A stretch of 17,045 bases of DNA, taken from the NCBI GenBank assembly GCA_900128585.1, contig LT642465.1, forward strand, positions 1-17,045, read 5' to 3'. The notes under the pieces were generated by a model. That model saw nothing but the letters and a program-made list of their open reading frames with translations, made no database searches and was not told the origin of the DNA. Made by a program: the position numbers and the translations under genes. Source of the stretch: Stramenopiles sp. TOSAG23-3. Its lineage: Eukaryota > Sar. This document shows positions 1 through 8,380 of this stretch, one piece after another. Position 1 is the first letter of the stretch. Each line of letters begins with the position of its first letter.

Positions 1-713
1 TACTGAATTTGTGGAATCCACTGTACGCAGAGCGCCTTTACATTTTACGTTTACCGATGGGCGACGAACATAAAGTTGCAAGTCTGCTGTTGGAACTACA
101 AACAGAGGAGGCTGGCCATGCGACGTTGATGGACGACCATGTATATGAAACTTCGACAAAATTTATGTTTGGAACGCCAAAAACGTTGAAACAATCGGGG
201 ACCTTTGGGTGCCGCTACGGGACATGCAACGCAGGTTCGTTTCGTCGTGTGTGTGGGGAGCTTCAGGGCCATGAAAAACGGAGGGAGATAATCCGGGACA
301 CCTGCACGTATAGCGGACGCGTGAAGCTGCGACAAAGCAACTACCACAAAGGTCTGAAAGCGGTTATATTGTTGCAAGCCACCACCCGCGGTATATTGAC
401 CCGAAAGATTTTCAGAAAGGCCCTTCAACTCATTCAAAACATGGACGATAGCGTAGCCGACAAGGCGCAGCGGCAGGCAACGAACCTGATCCAAGCGGTT
501 GTTCGTGGCTTTCTTGTCCGAAAAATGTTGAAGCGTGGAGGGAGTGTTCGCGAATTGCGCGCATATTTACGTGTGCTTACAAGTAGCGCGGAACAGTACA
601 AAATCTTGGCGCGGCAAAGCTTTGTGGTCTCGACAGGGATGTCCCCAAAGGCTGCAAAGCGCAGGCTTGTTAAAGGATTGTTGCAGGATTATTTAGGGGT
701 GAAATTTGGCTGA
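1..713 (+). CDS. IQ-motif (calmodulin-binding type) protein, 5' end outside the window
   Basis: The frame is open from the left edge to a TGA at 711-713, so the true start is probably upstream; the first in-window ATG is at 57-59. About 234 residues are visible. The C-terminal half has two IQ motifs: residues ~118-135 (core LLQATTRGILTRK) and ~157-175 (core IQAVVRGFLVRK), counted from the TTG at position 9. Both keep the hydrophobic-Q-x3-R-G-x3-R spacing that binds calmodulin or myosin-light-chain-like EF-hand proteins. The N-terminal half has no domain I recognise, and the tail after the second motif is basic. There is no signal peptide or membrane segment, so a cytosolic or cytoskeletal protein is likely. 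IQ pairs occur in many unrelated proteins, so the family cannot be named. The gene converges on the WDR53-like gene. Confidence 0.65.
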   Translation, partial: LNLWNPLYAERLYILRLPMGDEHKVASLLLELQTEEAGHATLMDDHVYETSTKFMFGTPKTLKQSGTFGCRYGTCNAGSFRRVCGELQGHEKRREIIRDTCTYSGRVKLRQSNYHKGLKAVILLQATTRGILTRKIFRKALQLIQNMDDSVADKAQRQATNLIQAVVRGFLVRKMLKRGGSVRELRAYLRVLTSSAEQYKILARQSFVVSTGMSPKAAKRRLVKGLLQDYLGVKFG

Positions 714-758
714 GGAAAAACAATTATTGAAAGACGACAAAAAGCCACGAACGCGCGC

Positions 759-772
759 GGGGGGGGGGGGGG
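759..772 (+). repeat. G14 homopolymer preceded by alternating CG
   Basis: Fourteen consecutive G residues directly follow an alternating C-G stretch (752-758). This is the only long G run in the window and stands out in an A+T-rich spacer. Its length is likely polymorphic and hard to sequence accurately. Confidence 0.9.
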
Positions 773-860
773 TTTGTGCTCTGCCAGTTGCTAGGGAGAG
801 ATCACTGGGCACTGGGCCACATAAACTCATAACACAAATTAGACTATTGTAATTACATCA

Positions 861-1000
861 CTAAAAAACCAAACAATTATTTAAACTATAAAAAAAAAAA
901 CTTATTTGATTCGACACTCTCATTTTTTTATTAAAAAATTGATTTTAAACCTTGCCAATTTTTCTTGTTTAATATTATAATAATTGTTTGGTTTTTTTAG
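861..1000. repeat. Imperfect inverted repeat, ~140 bp, foldback/MITE-like
   Basis: The left arm at 861-880 (CTAAAAAACCAAACAATTAT) is the reverse complement of the sequence at 980-1000 except for one extra T in the T run. Flanking bases show further interrupted complementarity: CACT just outside the left arm matches the complement of AGTG after the right arm with a four-base offset. The interior is almost pure A+T. The size, terminal inverted repeats and lack of coding capacity would fit a small non-autonomous element. No clear target-site duplication is visible, so a simple hairpin is equally possible. Confidence 0.5.
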
Positions 1001-1180
1001 AGTAGTGAAGAAATATTCTTCCTCCGATTTTCTATTATTTTTTCCTTGCTACACTGTGTGATTTATCTCTCGGTGCACCAATTGAAGAAATTACAACGTG
1101 TGTGGCTTATAGCGAACTGCACGTTTCAAGAGATCTACGCTTGGGCTCCAAACAAATGGCCTCCGCCCTATTGCTTTTCC

Positions 1181-2200
1181 CTACGCAAAACATTCCCCGC
1201 TGTACGATATTACGTTTTTCCCCAGCCCCGCAACGTACAATGTATTGTTGCCCTCCCCACATGCAAAAAAGTTAATCGGCTCCGAGTGCAAAAATCGTAC
1301 AAACGGCAACTCTCCGGCACCGCCCTTGCCATTCCACACACATATGTACTTGTCGTTGCCCCCGGAAACAATTTTCGACGACTTTGTGTACGCGACCTGG
1401 GCAACTGCAGACGCGTGACCACCCGATAAGCGAGTGTGACAAACCCCAGTGTTCGCGTTGTAAACCCCAATGGTCCCGTCTCCGCAGCCAACCAGAATTC
1501 TTGTCCCATCGGGCGAATACGAAATGGAATGGACCAGGGGCGGGTTGACGAGCTGCCCCGACCCTCCGGACGTACCGGAGGCGTCCTCGGCACTGCATGG
1601 AGTCACTTGGACTCGGAGCAATCGTTTCCGGGTTTTTCCTGACCATGTTTTGAATGTCGCGTCCAACGCCCCGGTGACGAACCTAAAATCTTTGGACATG
1701 GGATGTCTCGCCATGCAGCATGCGATATTCTCATGCTTTCCAATGCAGGTGGAACGGTTCTTGTCCACCACAAGTTTCAAAGTAGTCGTGTTAAACATTC
1801 GAATTTCCCCCATGTCGTCCGCCACCGCGAGTGAAAATCCTTTCTCCTCGTCCACACATATCGCATTTATCTCATCGTTTGCCGCATTCTTGTTCAGTTT
1901 CAGTGGTTTCGTAACCAGAATGCCGTCGACGTTCAGGTCGAACGACGCTATTGCAACACCAGAGGCCGCAAAAATGATCCCGTCCTTTTTCGGATGAAAG
2001 GCTACGCTGTTCACTTCGCCCCTCCAGACAATCGCTTTCTCTGTGCGGCCAGTCTCAACATTCCAAAGCCGTATTTGCCCACCCGAGCTCCCAGAGAGCA
2101 TATATCCATTACGAAGGCACAAACATAGCACTGTGGTTTTATGGCCAGAAAGACGTGATGCCTGAAGTTTCGTCCTTGGGGCGGCTACAAGTGACGCCAT
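1181..2200 (-). CDS. WDR53: WDR53-like WD40-repeat protein
   Basis: A 339-residue WD40 beta-propeller protein. The frame runs to a GTG at 2221, but the ATG at 2198-2200 is chosen because eukaryotic initiation needs ATG and its context is good (GCA before, G after). WD-type blades follow in order: SGHKTTVLCLCLRNGYMLSG then IRLWNVETG; a degenerate blade at GEVNSVAFHPKKDG; EINAICVDEEKG then GEIRMFN; CIGKHENIACC then FKTWSG; GQLVNPPLVHSISYSPDG then IGVYNANTG; GGHASAVAQVAYT then GGNDKYICVWNG. The G-Q-L-(L/V)-N-P-x-L-x-H-S-I-S signature before blade 5, the GGND blade and the C-terminal EPINF...NVISY closing strand follow vertebrate WDR53 from end to end, and the length is close (about 358 in human). 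WDR53 is a putative substrate receptor of CUL4-DDB1 ubiquitin ligases; that role here is inferred from family. The stop is TAG and no intron is visible. Confidence 0.88.
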   Translation of the reverse strand: MASLVAAPRTKLQASRLSGHKTTVLCLCLRNGYMLSGSSGGQIRLWNVETGRTEKAIVWRGEVNSVAFHPKKDGIIFAASGVAIASFDLNVDGILVTKPLKLNKNAANDEINAICVDEEKGFSLAVADDMGEIRMFNTTTLKLVVDKNRSTCIGKHENIACCMARHPMSKDFRFVTGALDATFKTWSGKTRKRLLRVQVTPCSAEDASGTSGGSGQLVNPPLVHSISYSPDGTRILVGCGDGTIGVYNANTGVCHTRLSGGHASAVAQVAYTKSSKIVSGGNDKYICVWNGKGGAGELPFVRFLHSEPINFFACGEGNNTLYVAGLGKNVISYSGECFA

Positions 2201-2460
2201 TGCCAACCGTGGCTTGGGCACAAGCAGAAAGAAGGTCTAACTTACACAGAAATACAAGGAGTACAAGTGTGCATATATTCTTCGACAATAAACATCTTGC
2301 GACGGTAATCATATAAATGCAAAAGTTCCGTCGGATTTTGTTTCTTTTAATCGTTTCACTTAATGGTTGAACGTTAATTCTTTACATTATTTTATTGTTG
2401 TTGAGTTTTGTTCAGTCAACGAGTCTTCTTCGTCTTCAACTCTCTCTCCCCATCCAGTTC

Positions 2461-2637
2461 TGGTCTCTCTTCTCTTCTCTTCTTTTTTGTTCTTCTTCTT
2501 TTTGTTCTTCTTCTTTCTTCTTTCTTCTTTTTCTTCCTTCTTCTTCTTCTTCTTCTTCTTCTTCTTCTTTCTTCTTTCTTCTTCTTCCTTCTTCTTCTTC
2601 TTTCTCTTCTTCTTCTTTTTTCTTCTTCTTCTTCTTT
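2461..2637 (+). repeat. (CTT)n / polypyrimidine microsatellite
   Basis: About 175 bases consist almost wholly of T and C on the + strand, including a pure CTT run of about 11 units at 2537-2569, flanked by CTTT and CTTTT variants. All three frames read as Phe/Ser/Leu runs, and the minus strand as Lys/Glu runs, so these are not genes. The tract lies about 300 bp upstream of the WDR53-like start. Confidence 0.92.
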
Positions 2638-3072
2638 GCATATTACAATTTCCTTATTACCTTAAAAAAAAAGAATTCTATAACCAATTTATAACTATAT
2701 AATTATAATTATAACACTAGTAGATAATAGATAACTAATCGTTCTACTCTTTACTTCATCTTTTAGTTCTTTATTATTAGTTGTGAGTTAGGAGTTAGGG
2801 TTATTTTAGTGATTTTTGTGATTAATAATATTTTTTTAAATATTATTTATAATTAATTAATATACAGGTATACAGCAGGAGGAATCAGGAAATGTATTCT
2901 TCTATATAGTAATTCATTTTATTATTTATATTTATAAATAAAGAAAAAGAAGATGGAGAAAGAAACCAAGGAACCACCGAAGAAAGAAGAAGATCCACCA
3001 CCAATGAGAATAGTGATCATTTGATCATTAGATCATTTTGTTCGAAGAATAATTTTAATTAATTTTTAGATA

Positions 3073-3320
3073 TTATTATCCAATGCTGTGATTATGTAAT
3101 ATTTTATTTATTTGATATATTTTCATGAAAAAGAAGAAAAAAAAGAAAAAGATGAAGAAGAAAGAAACAATAATTGATGGTTGTGAATTTCTTCTTTACA
3201 TGCTGTGACCTGTTTTATATTTTATAAGTACAAATGTTTTTGTCCTCTTTTTTTTTCATTTTTGCATCATTCTTGGTTGACAATATTTATTATATATTAT
3301 CCCTATGCTATGACCTGTAA
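3073..3320 (+). repeat. Three diverged copies of an ATGCTGTGACCTGT-like motif
   Basis: Related strings occur at 3083-3097 (ATGCTGTGATTATGT), 3200-3212 (ATGCTGTGACCTG) and 3305-3318 (ATGCTATGACCTGT). The first and third are both preceded by TATTATCC. Spacing is about 110-120 bp, which suggests an old, decayed tandem duplication in the spacer upstream of the transporter gene. Confidence 0.4.
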
Positions 3321-3594
3321 GTGAAGCTTACTTGAACTTCTGTTATTTTTCTTCTTCTTCTCTTCTTCTTTCTATAATAATTATTATTAGAGCCAGTAGT
3401 TGGTGGTGGTGATAGTGGTAGTTGTTACATTTTATGGAAGTTTACGATTCAAAACTGTTGTAAACTCAAAGTACTTTCTAAATTTGTTCAACGACAGTGT
3501 AAATCGAACAAAAGACACCAAAGTATTGTATTACGCGCCCCATCTTGACCACCAAAATTTTCCCCCAAAACCCTTTTTATAAACTACAAACAGA

Positions 3595-5508
3595 ATGCCC
3601 GGCTTAGCAAAACAGAACAGCAAGAACTCTTGGGCCCCCAACGTGGAACTTGGGAAGAACGATGGGGTCGCTTCCCCAGATGTTGTATCGTTATCCTCCC
3701 CACAAGTCAAGAAAGTAGGTGACCGAATGTATCACGTGGTATCTGACTACACCGAAACCCGCCAGCGAGAAAAAGATGGGACGCTCTCGGTGGAATACCG
3801 CTACAATATAAACTACGACCGGTGGAAGTCCATTGCGGCGGGGCTTTATTTGGAATTTCTTGCCGGGCTGATTTATGCGTTTCCAGTTTACAGCGGTCGG
3901 CTCAAGTCCAGTATGAATCTGTCACAAGTAGGGCTATCAAACATTTCGACTGCGGGAACCATTGGTGGAAATTTTAGTATTGTTGCTGGAATTTTCTTGG
4001 ACCAGCTTGGGCCAACTTGGACGTCCACCAGGGGCGCCAGGATAGCAAGCCTTGGGTTTTTCCTGATCTACCTGTGTACTGCAGGGCTGTTTCCAGTCGA
4101 TGCGGTCCCTGTGCTGTTGGCCTGTTTTTACTTCATCGCCTACCAAGGGCTGACATGGATGGACATGCCCACGGTCGCGGCCCAGGTGACCAATTTCCCG
4201 CACCAGAAAGGGCTTGCCGTGGGGCTCGTGAAGACTCAGTTCGGGCTTGCGGCCTCCGCGATCGTAATTTTGTCCGTCGGCTTCTTTGGTGGCGGTGGCA
4301 AGCTCAACGAGACCCCGTGGTGCAAAGGCACGGAGTTCCAGTCGCAACTGTTTAATACGACATCATCAGAGACCGCCATCGAGACTTCCGGGGGGATCAC
4401 ATTGTTGCTGTTCTTCTCGTTGCTCTGCATTATCATAGGGTCAGTAGCGTCCCATTTTCTGAAATATACTCCACCAACGTTCAACAATGGAATGCTTGGA
4501 AAAGGGGGCATGCGGAAAATGTACTTGAACTTTGGCTTTGTGGGGCTTGTAATGGCGTACTGCCTGGTGGTGTCCCTTGTAAAAATCGAATGGTACAAAA
4601 CCGGGGAGATTCCGGAAGGAGCCGACCTTGGTTTTGCGATTGTGCAAGTATTCCTTTACCTGTTCCCGTTCTTTCTTCTGCTGCGGACGAAGCGCAGGAA
4701 AGGACAGACAGCAGGGGTGGCAGACAGCGGCGAGGCGCCAGAGGATTGGCTCCCAAAGAACTCTGATGCAGAAGACCTGGTCACTGAGGTGCCAAGTGAC
4801 AACGAGGTGGTCGGTGCCACGGTCTCGTCCATGTACGACTTTTCGTTCAAAGAGGCTCTTCTTTCGATAGAATTTTGGTGCCTCTTCTTCATTTTCTTCG
4901 GGGGTACCGGCGCGGCCTATATGACCATCAACCAATTGACGCAAATCAATGTTGCACTGGGTGGCACTGCTGCCGACAAAGCACTCGCCGTGGTCTTCGT
5001 CGGGTTGTTCAATTGTTTAGGGCGCATTGTGCTAGGGAACATACAAGACTTTACAGGGCGCTGCGGCCTTACGCGCCCGGCACTATGCGTATTTGTGATG
5101 TTCCTCATGGGGACTGGTCAGTTGATTTTGGCCGACGCCACCAGTCCACAGGATGTCGTCGTCGGGGTCGGCTTTACCGCGTTCGCCTTTGGGTCGACAT
5201 GGTGCCTTATTGGGCCCACGACGTCCGACATCGTCGGGAAAAAAGCGTTTGGTAAGATCTTTTCTTCCGTGAGCATGGCTGCAATGGGAAGCACGGTCGT
5301 GTTCAACTCGCTGATTGCCGGCCCCAATTACCAGGCAGAGTTATCCAAGCAAGGAGAAAATTTGAAGAAGACATGCTGCGGGCCTCAATGTTACGAATCC
5401 GCACACACGACGGCGGCTATTGTATCGTTCTGTGTTGCGGTGGCACCCATGGTGCTCTGGTACCGGACCAGAACATACTACAAGAATTTGTATGCTGCAA
5501 ATAAGTAA
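3595..5508 (+). CDS. Nodulin-like / NFD4-type major facilitator transporter
   Basis: A 637-residue polytopic membrane transporter. After a hydrophilic N-terminus of about 75 residues, TM1 begins at RWKSIAAGLYLEFLAGL, followed by IYAFPVYSGRLKSSMNLSQ. This R-W plus (Y/F)xFxxYSxxLK signature marks the nodulin-like (NFD4) branch of the major facilitator superfamily. About six helices lie in residues 76-290. A central stretch with two helices (~310-365) precedes a hydrophilic acidic loop at 366-415. The second bundle starts near 420, with GAAYMTINQLTQI at 439-451 and VFVGLFNCLGRIVLG at 467-481, a motif conserved in the family. Near the end, KTCCGPQCY matches the C-x-G-x-x-C-(F/Y) loop before the last helix in plant relatives. 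The start has A at -3, the stop is TAA and there are no introns. Substrate unknown: relatives are linked to iron, nitrogen or organic-acid movement, none shown here. Confidence 0.85.
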   Translation: MPGLAKQNSKNSWAPNVELGKNDGVASPDVVSLSSPQVKKVGDRMYHVVSDYTETRQREKDGTLSVEYRYNINYDRWKSIAAGLYLEFLAGLIYAFPVYSGRLKSSMNLSQVGLSNISTAGTIGGNFSIVAGIFLDQLGPTWTSTRGARIASLGFFLIYLCTAGLFPVDAVPVLLACFYFIAYQGLTWMDMPTVAAQVTNFPHQKGLAVGLVKTQFGLAASAIVILSVGFFGGGGKLNETPWCKGTEFQSQLFNTTSSETAIETSGGITLLLFFSLLCIIIGSVASHFLKYTPPTFNNGMLGKGGMRKMYLNFGFVGLVMAYCLVVSLVKIEWYKTGEIPEGADLGFAIVQVFLYLFPFFLLLRTKRRKGQTAGVADSGEAPEDWLPKNSDAEDLVTEVPSDNEVVGATVSSMYDFSFKEALLSIEFWCLFFIFFGGTGAAYMTINQLTQINVALGGTAADKALAVVFVGLFNCLGRIVLGNIQDFTGRCGLTRPALCVFVMFLMGTGQLILADATSPQDVVVGVGFTAFAFGSTWCLIGPTTSDIVGKKAFGKIFSSVSMAAMGSTVVFNSLIAGPNYQAELSKQGENLKKTCCGPQCYESAHTTAAIVSFCVAVAPMVLWYRTRTYYKNLYAANK

Positions 5509-6329
5509 TGCTGCTGGATCAGACCTATGCTGCCAAACACTTGCCGGGCTACTCGCTGCGGCGTCCAGGGGCTAAGTGTGGGTATCGTAGGGAGTGTCGT
5601 CGGGATCGAATAAGTATTACGAAATTCATAAAGCCGCCATTACTCCTATATGTAAAGTAAAACACAGCAGAAATGTTTTTATTACTTTTCTTACGGACGC
5701 GGACATAGTTTATTTATATAATAATCCCTCTAAAATCTATATAGACAATATCCTTAATTGTAGGAGGTGGTGGCTTCTTCTTCTTCATTATATTTAATTC
5801 TTTCTTCTTCATCATCATCATTCTTTCTTCTTTCTCTATTATAACCGTATATAATATTATCATACAATTAAAAAAGAAGAAAGAAGAAGAAAAGAAGAAA
5901 GAAAGAAGAGAAAAAAACATAAATAATAATAATTTAGATTATAATATATTATAGTTATAGGGTTAAGTAGAGGAGAAGGAGAGAGAAGAGGAGTACAGGT
6001 AGGTACAACTGTTTTTTTATTTATTATAGTAGTAGTAGTAGTAGTAAGAAGTTTTTTTTTATTTAAATTAATTTTATTATTATTATTAGTGAAACAAAAA
6101 TAAAAAAAGGAAAAAAAGGAGAACCTGTTTTGTTAATGGTGTGTTTTTAAGTTTTGACGTAAAAAGAAGAGTAATGCCATGCCCATGTATATTTCAAAAC
6201 AACCATGGCACGCGTTTAGATGTAGAACGGTTCGTTTCGATACCTATGTAATAAAAAAGAGTACTTTTTCGGGATATGACAGTTTAGAAGGAGGAGGGCC
6301 TTGTAGTTTGAATTTGTCTTCCAAGAAAA
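5509..6329. other. Intergenic region with opposed pyrimidine and purine tracts
   Basis: The first ~100 bases are balanced in composition and look like the transporter's 3' UTR. From ~5640 the sequence is A+T-rich. It contains a pyrimidine tract (5774-5836), a purine tract (5870-5917), six TAG units at 6027-6044 and a (TTA)-rich patch at ~6070-6088. The last ~150 bases form the leader of the LMF-like gene, with an in-frame TGA at 6309-6311. No gene is supported. Confidence 0.6.
5774..5917. repeat. Pyrimidine tract facing a purine tract, imperfect inverted pair
   Basis: The + strand is CTT/CTTT-rich at 5774-5836 and AAG/AAAG-rich at 5870-5917, with a ~33-base A+T-rich spacer. The two tracts are roughly complementary and could pair as a long imperfect hairpin. 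Both may simply be independent microsatellites of the same family in opposite orientation. Confidence 0.6.
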
Positions 6330-8372
6330 ATGGGCAACGGGCAGTCGAGCGCCGTGCTGGAACGTGGGTTTACGTTTGGAGTTTCTTTCTGCTATTTGGG
6401 TGCTTTTTCTTCCATGTACTGCCAAATAAATGGCTTGCAGTCTCCGAATGGCATCATTCCGAGGCGATCGTCCGGCACGACCGCTACCGCACTGCCATGG
6501 TATTTTTGGCCATTTGGCGCCAGGCCGGACCTTGGGTGCGACGTGCTCTGTTTGTCTGGAATTTTCCTTTCCGCACTGGGAATTGTTGACCGGAGGGCTC
6601 GGACGAAGGTCGACCTCACGTTGCTGTGGTATTTTTACCTTCAGATGCGGCCGGAGGATCCTCCATTGTTGAATGACGCTGGGTTTGTAGCACTCGTGGT
6701 GGCACCGTTGACCCGCAGCCGCACGTACACTCAATTGGCCCGGTGGTCCTCCAACCTCGGGTTAGCACTTGGTCGGTGGTTACTGTTTGTTTTGATGTTC
6801 GAAAGTGGGGTAGGGAAGGTCCTCGGTGGGTCCCCTGCGTGGTGGAATTTAACGGCGGCGGCAGAACACCTCGTGACACAGCCATTTCCGTCCTCACTGG
6901 GATGTTGGTTGCATGGTAAAATACCGCCCCATGTCAATAGGTTTCTCACAGCATTCGTGTTGTTTTCGGAAACCATCGTTCCAATCCTGTTCCTTTACCC
7001 CTTTCAAATGCTTCCTCGTTTGAGACAGGCTGCGTTTGTATCTCAAGTGATGTTGCAAACGGGCATTCAGGCCGTGGGAAGTTTTGGATTTCTGAATAGC
7101 TTAACGTGCGCGTTGTCGCTCTGTTTATTGCCGACCTCCCGGCCCCCGAAGGGCGCAGCAGTTGCCTTCCTTACCCGGTGCTCCGAGCTGGTGGTCAGCT
7201 TGGTACTGCTGTCTACAGGTTACCGCATCTCAATGGGGCGGGTGGGGCCGACGCAGGCCATTTCTTACATTCGGTGGGCCGTAGACGCTGCCATAGCCCT
7301 TACGGCACTTGAGATGTCTGCTATAGCAGGGAAGATTGTTCAGGAGTGCGGGCCGCAAGGCACGGCGCCGTGGTATTTCAAAGTTTCCGCACTGCTCGAT
7401 GTCGGAGCAGCCGTTCTCTTTTTTACATCGTCCTGTGTGGCGAGTACATCCTTGATCGGTTCGATTCTTCATGCCAATCCAACGGTGGACTCGGACAGCG
7501 TTTTTTACGAACTAGGGAATTTCAAACAATGGCTGGTTTGGCATTGGCACCCAGCCCTGGTACAAGTGACAGCTGCGTTGAAGCATCAATTCAAATTACT
7601 GTCAGGATATGCTCTGTTTGGTCGGATGACTGGAGCCAAAAGACGGGACTGCGCGAGTTTTGGTCTCCCCTCCAACTGTGCGAGTAACGGTCGGGCTGAG
7701 TTAATTATCGAAGCATCCGTCACTGAGAAGTCGTTTGGGGAGCATACTGCGCAGGTATTTCAGGAAATACCATTTAAGTTTAAAATAGGCAACGCTTGGA
7801 ATGGGATTGTTGCCCCCCATCACCCCATCCTCGAGTACCAGCTGTGGCTCGCGACGCAACGTTATTTTCACGACCTCGTGCCCTTTCCCGAATGGCTCGT
7901 TACCCTGATGCTGGGGATTCTAAAAAACAACGAGGAGATAATCAATCTATTAGACCGAAAGAAGTTCAAGCAGCGGTTTCCCAAGACTGCGCTGCCGAAA
8001 ACAATTCGGGCAGTGCTCTACGTATACAGGCACACTGGCAACGCCACCACCGTGCCCGAGCGGCGGTGGGAACGCCATCGGATAGAGGTGCTTCCTTCTT
8101 TGCACGCCCGGGATATCCCGAGACAGATCGCTGCGCCGCCACCCTCCTTCCCCCCTGGGGCTTTAACGAGAGCAGTTTTGTGGTTGAGGGGCTTTCTATC
8201 AAGACCCTCCCATACTAGATTCGTTTGGGGCAGCGTTCTTGTTACAGTTTTGTTAAAGTGGCTGACGTACCATCGTCAGAGGGGTCAGCTACTCTTGCGC
8301 ACTCGTTGGATTGTTTTGGCAGCCCTCTATTACTTGGTGTCTAGGGAGCAGAAATCGGGGCGGTCTGGGTGA
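6330..8372 (+). CDS. Lipase maturation factor (LMF1/LMF2) family membrane protein
   Basis: A 680-residue polytopic protein matching the LMF family along its length. Landmarks are NGLQSPNGIIPRR at ~34-46, like the family's Q-L-x-G-x-x-G-L-L-P loop; LLFVLMFESGVGKVLGGSPA at 151-170, followed by WWNLTA; HLVTQPFPSSLGCWLH at 180-195; a glutamate helix FSETIVPILFLYPF at 212-225; and MLQTGIQAVGSFGFLNSLT at 241-259. The C-terminal soluble domain opens with YALFGRMTGA (427-436) and keeps APHHPILEYQLWLAT (495-509). A hydrophobic helix at ~631-643 and a second near 660-670 close the protein. In vertebrates LMF1 sits in the ER membrane and helps fold dimeric lipases; LMF2 is less understood, and the role in a protist is inferred only. 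The start has A at -3, G at +4 and an in-frame stop upstream. The N-terminus MGNGQSS fits an N-myristoylation signal, unexpected for this family. Stop TGA, no introns. Confidence 0.87.
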   Translation: MGNGQSSAVLERGFTFGVSFCYLGAFSSMYCQINGLQSPNGIIPRRSSGTTATALPWYFWPFGARPDLGCDVLCLSGIFLSALGIVDRRARTKVDLTLLWYFYLQMRPEDPPLLNDAGFVALVVAPLTRSRTYTQLARWSSNLGLALGRWLLFVLMFESGVGKVLGGSPAWWNLTAAAEHLVTQPFPSSLGCWLHGKIPPHVNRFLTAFVLFSETIVPILFLYPFQMLPRLRQAAFVSQVMLQTGIQAVGSFGFLNSLTCALSLCLLPTSRPPKGAAVAFLTRCSELVVSLVLLSTGYRISMGRVGPTQAISYIRWAVDAAIALTALEMSAIAGKIVQECGPQGTAPWYFKVSALLDVGAAVLFFTSSCVASTSLIGSILHANPTVDSDSVFYELGNFKQWLVWHWHPALVQVTAALKHQFKLLSGYALFGRMTGAKRRDCASFGLPSNCASNGRAELIIEASVTEKSFGEHTAQVFQEIPFKFKIGNAWNGIVAPHHPILEYQLWLATQRYFHDLVPFPEWLVTLMLGILKNNEEIINLLDRKKFKQRFPKTALPKTIRAVLYVYRHTGNATTVPERRWERHRIEVLPSLHARDIPRQIAAPPPSFPPGALTRAVLWLRGFLSRPSHTRFVWGSVLVTVLLKWLTYHRQRGQLLLRTRWIVLAALYYLVSREQKSGRSG

Positions 8373-8380
8373 AAAATGAT

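Larger units (their letters stand above)
714..1180. other. A+T-rich spacer between convergent genes
   Basis: No gene is visible here. The interval separates the 3' end of the IQ gene from the 3' end of the WDR53-like gene. It holds a 14-base G homopolymer and a long imperfect inverted repeat, listed separately, plus A and T runs. No tRNA-like box or conserved reading frame was seen. Confidence 0.6.
2201..3594. other. A+T-rich intergenic region between divergent genes
   Basis: This spacer must carry the promoters of both the WDR53-like gene (-) and the NFD4-like transporter (+). It contains a large pyrimidine microsatellite (2461-2637), a purine-rich stretch at 2940-3000, a three-copy 8-bp tandem repeat TGATCATT/TGATCATT/AGATCATT at 3014-3037, a purine run at 3125-3170 and three diverged copies of a short motif at 3073-3320. 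A TGG-rich patch lies at ~3399-3425, and TTTATAAA at 3576-3583 is too close to the ATG to be that gene's TATA box. Reading frames here encode only homopolymeric peptides. No convincing gene is present. Confidence 0.6.

Noticed and set aside
714-1180. tRNA or other small RNA genes in the spacers
   Set aside because: I looked for T-loop (GGTTCRANNCC) type boxes and cloverleaf arms in this and the other spacers and saw none.
1046-1997. Plus-strand ORFs antisense to the WDR53-like gene
   Set aside because: The minus frame gives a full WD40 propeller with family-specific motifs; the plus frames show no recognisable domain.
2201-2221. GTG start seven codons upstream for the WDR53-like protein
   Set aside because: Eukaryotic initiation at GTG is unlikely, and an ATG with good context lies just downstream.
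2367-2702. Three overlapping + ORFs and one - ORF over the pyrimidine tract
   Set aside because: Their products are Phe/Ser/Leu or Lys/Glu runs produced by the microsatellite; there is no protein-like composition.
2953-3024. 23-codon ORF (MEKETKEPPKKEEDPPP start)
   Set aside because: It is low-complexity Lys/Glu/Pro from a purine-rich patch, is very short and has no other support.
2951-3037. Short GATCATT tandem repeat considered as a CRISPR or telomere-like array
   Set aside because: There are only three 8-bp copies with no spacers; the organism is eukaryotic and the unit is not telomeric.
3937-5327. Many antisense and shifted ORFs within the transporter gene
   Set aside because: They overlap a gene supported along its whole length by family motifs and transmembrane pattern, and are shadows of it.
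6179-6589. 136-codon + ORF overlapping the start of the LMF-like gene
   Set aside because: It begins in the A+T-rich leader and then reads the LMF coding region out of frame; no domain is evident.
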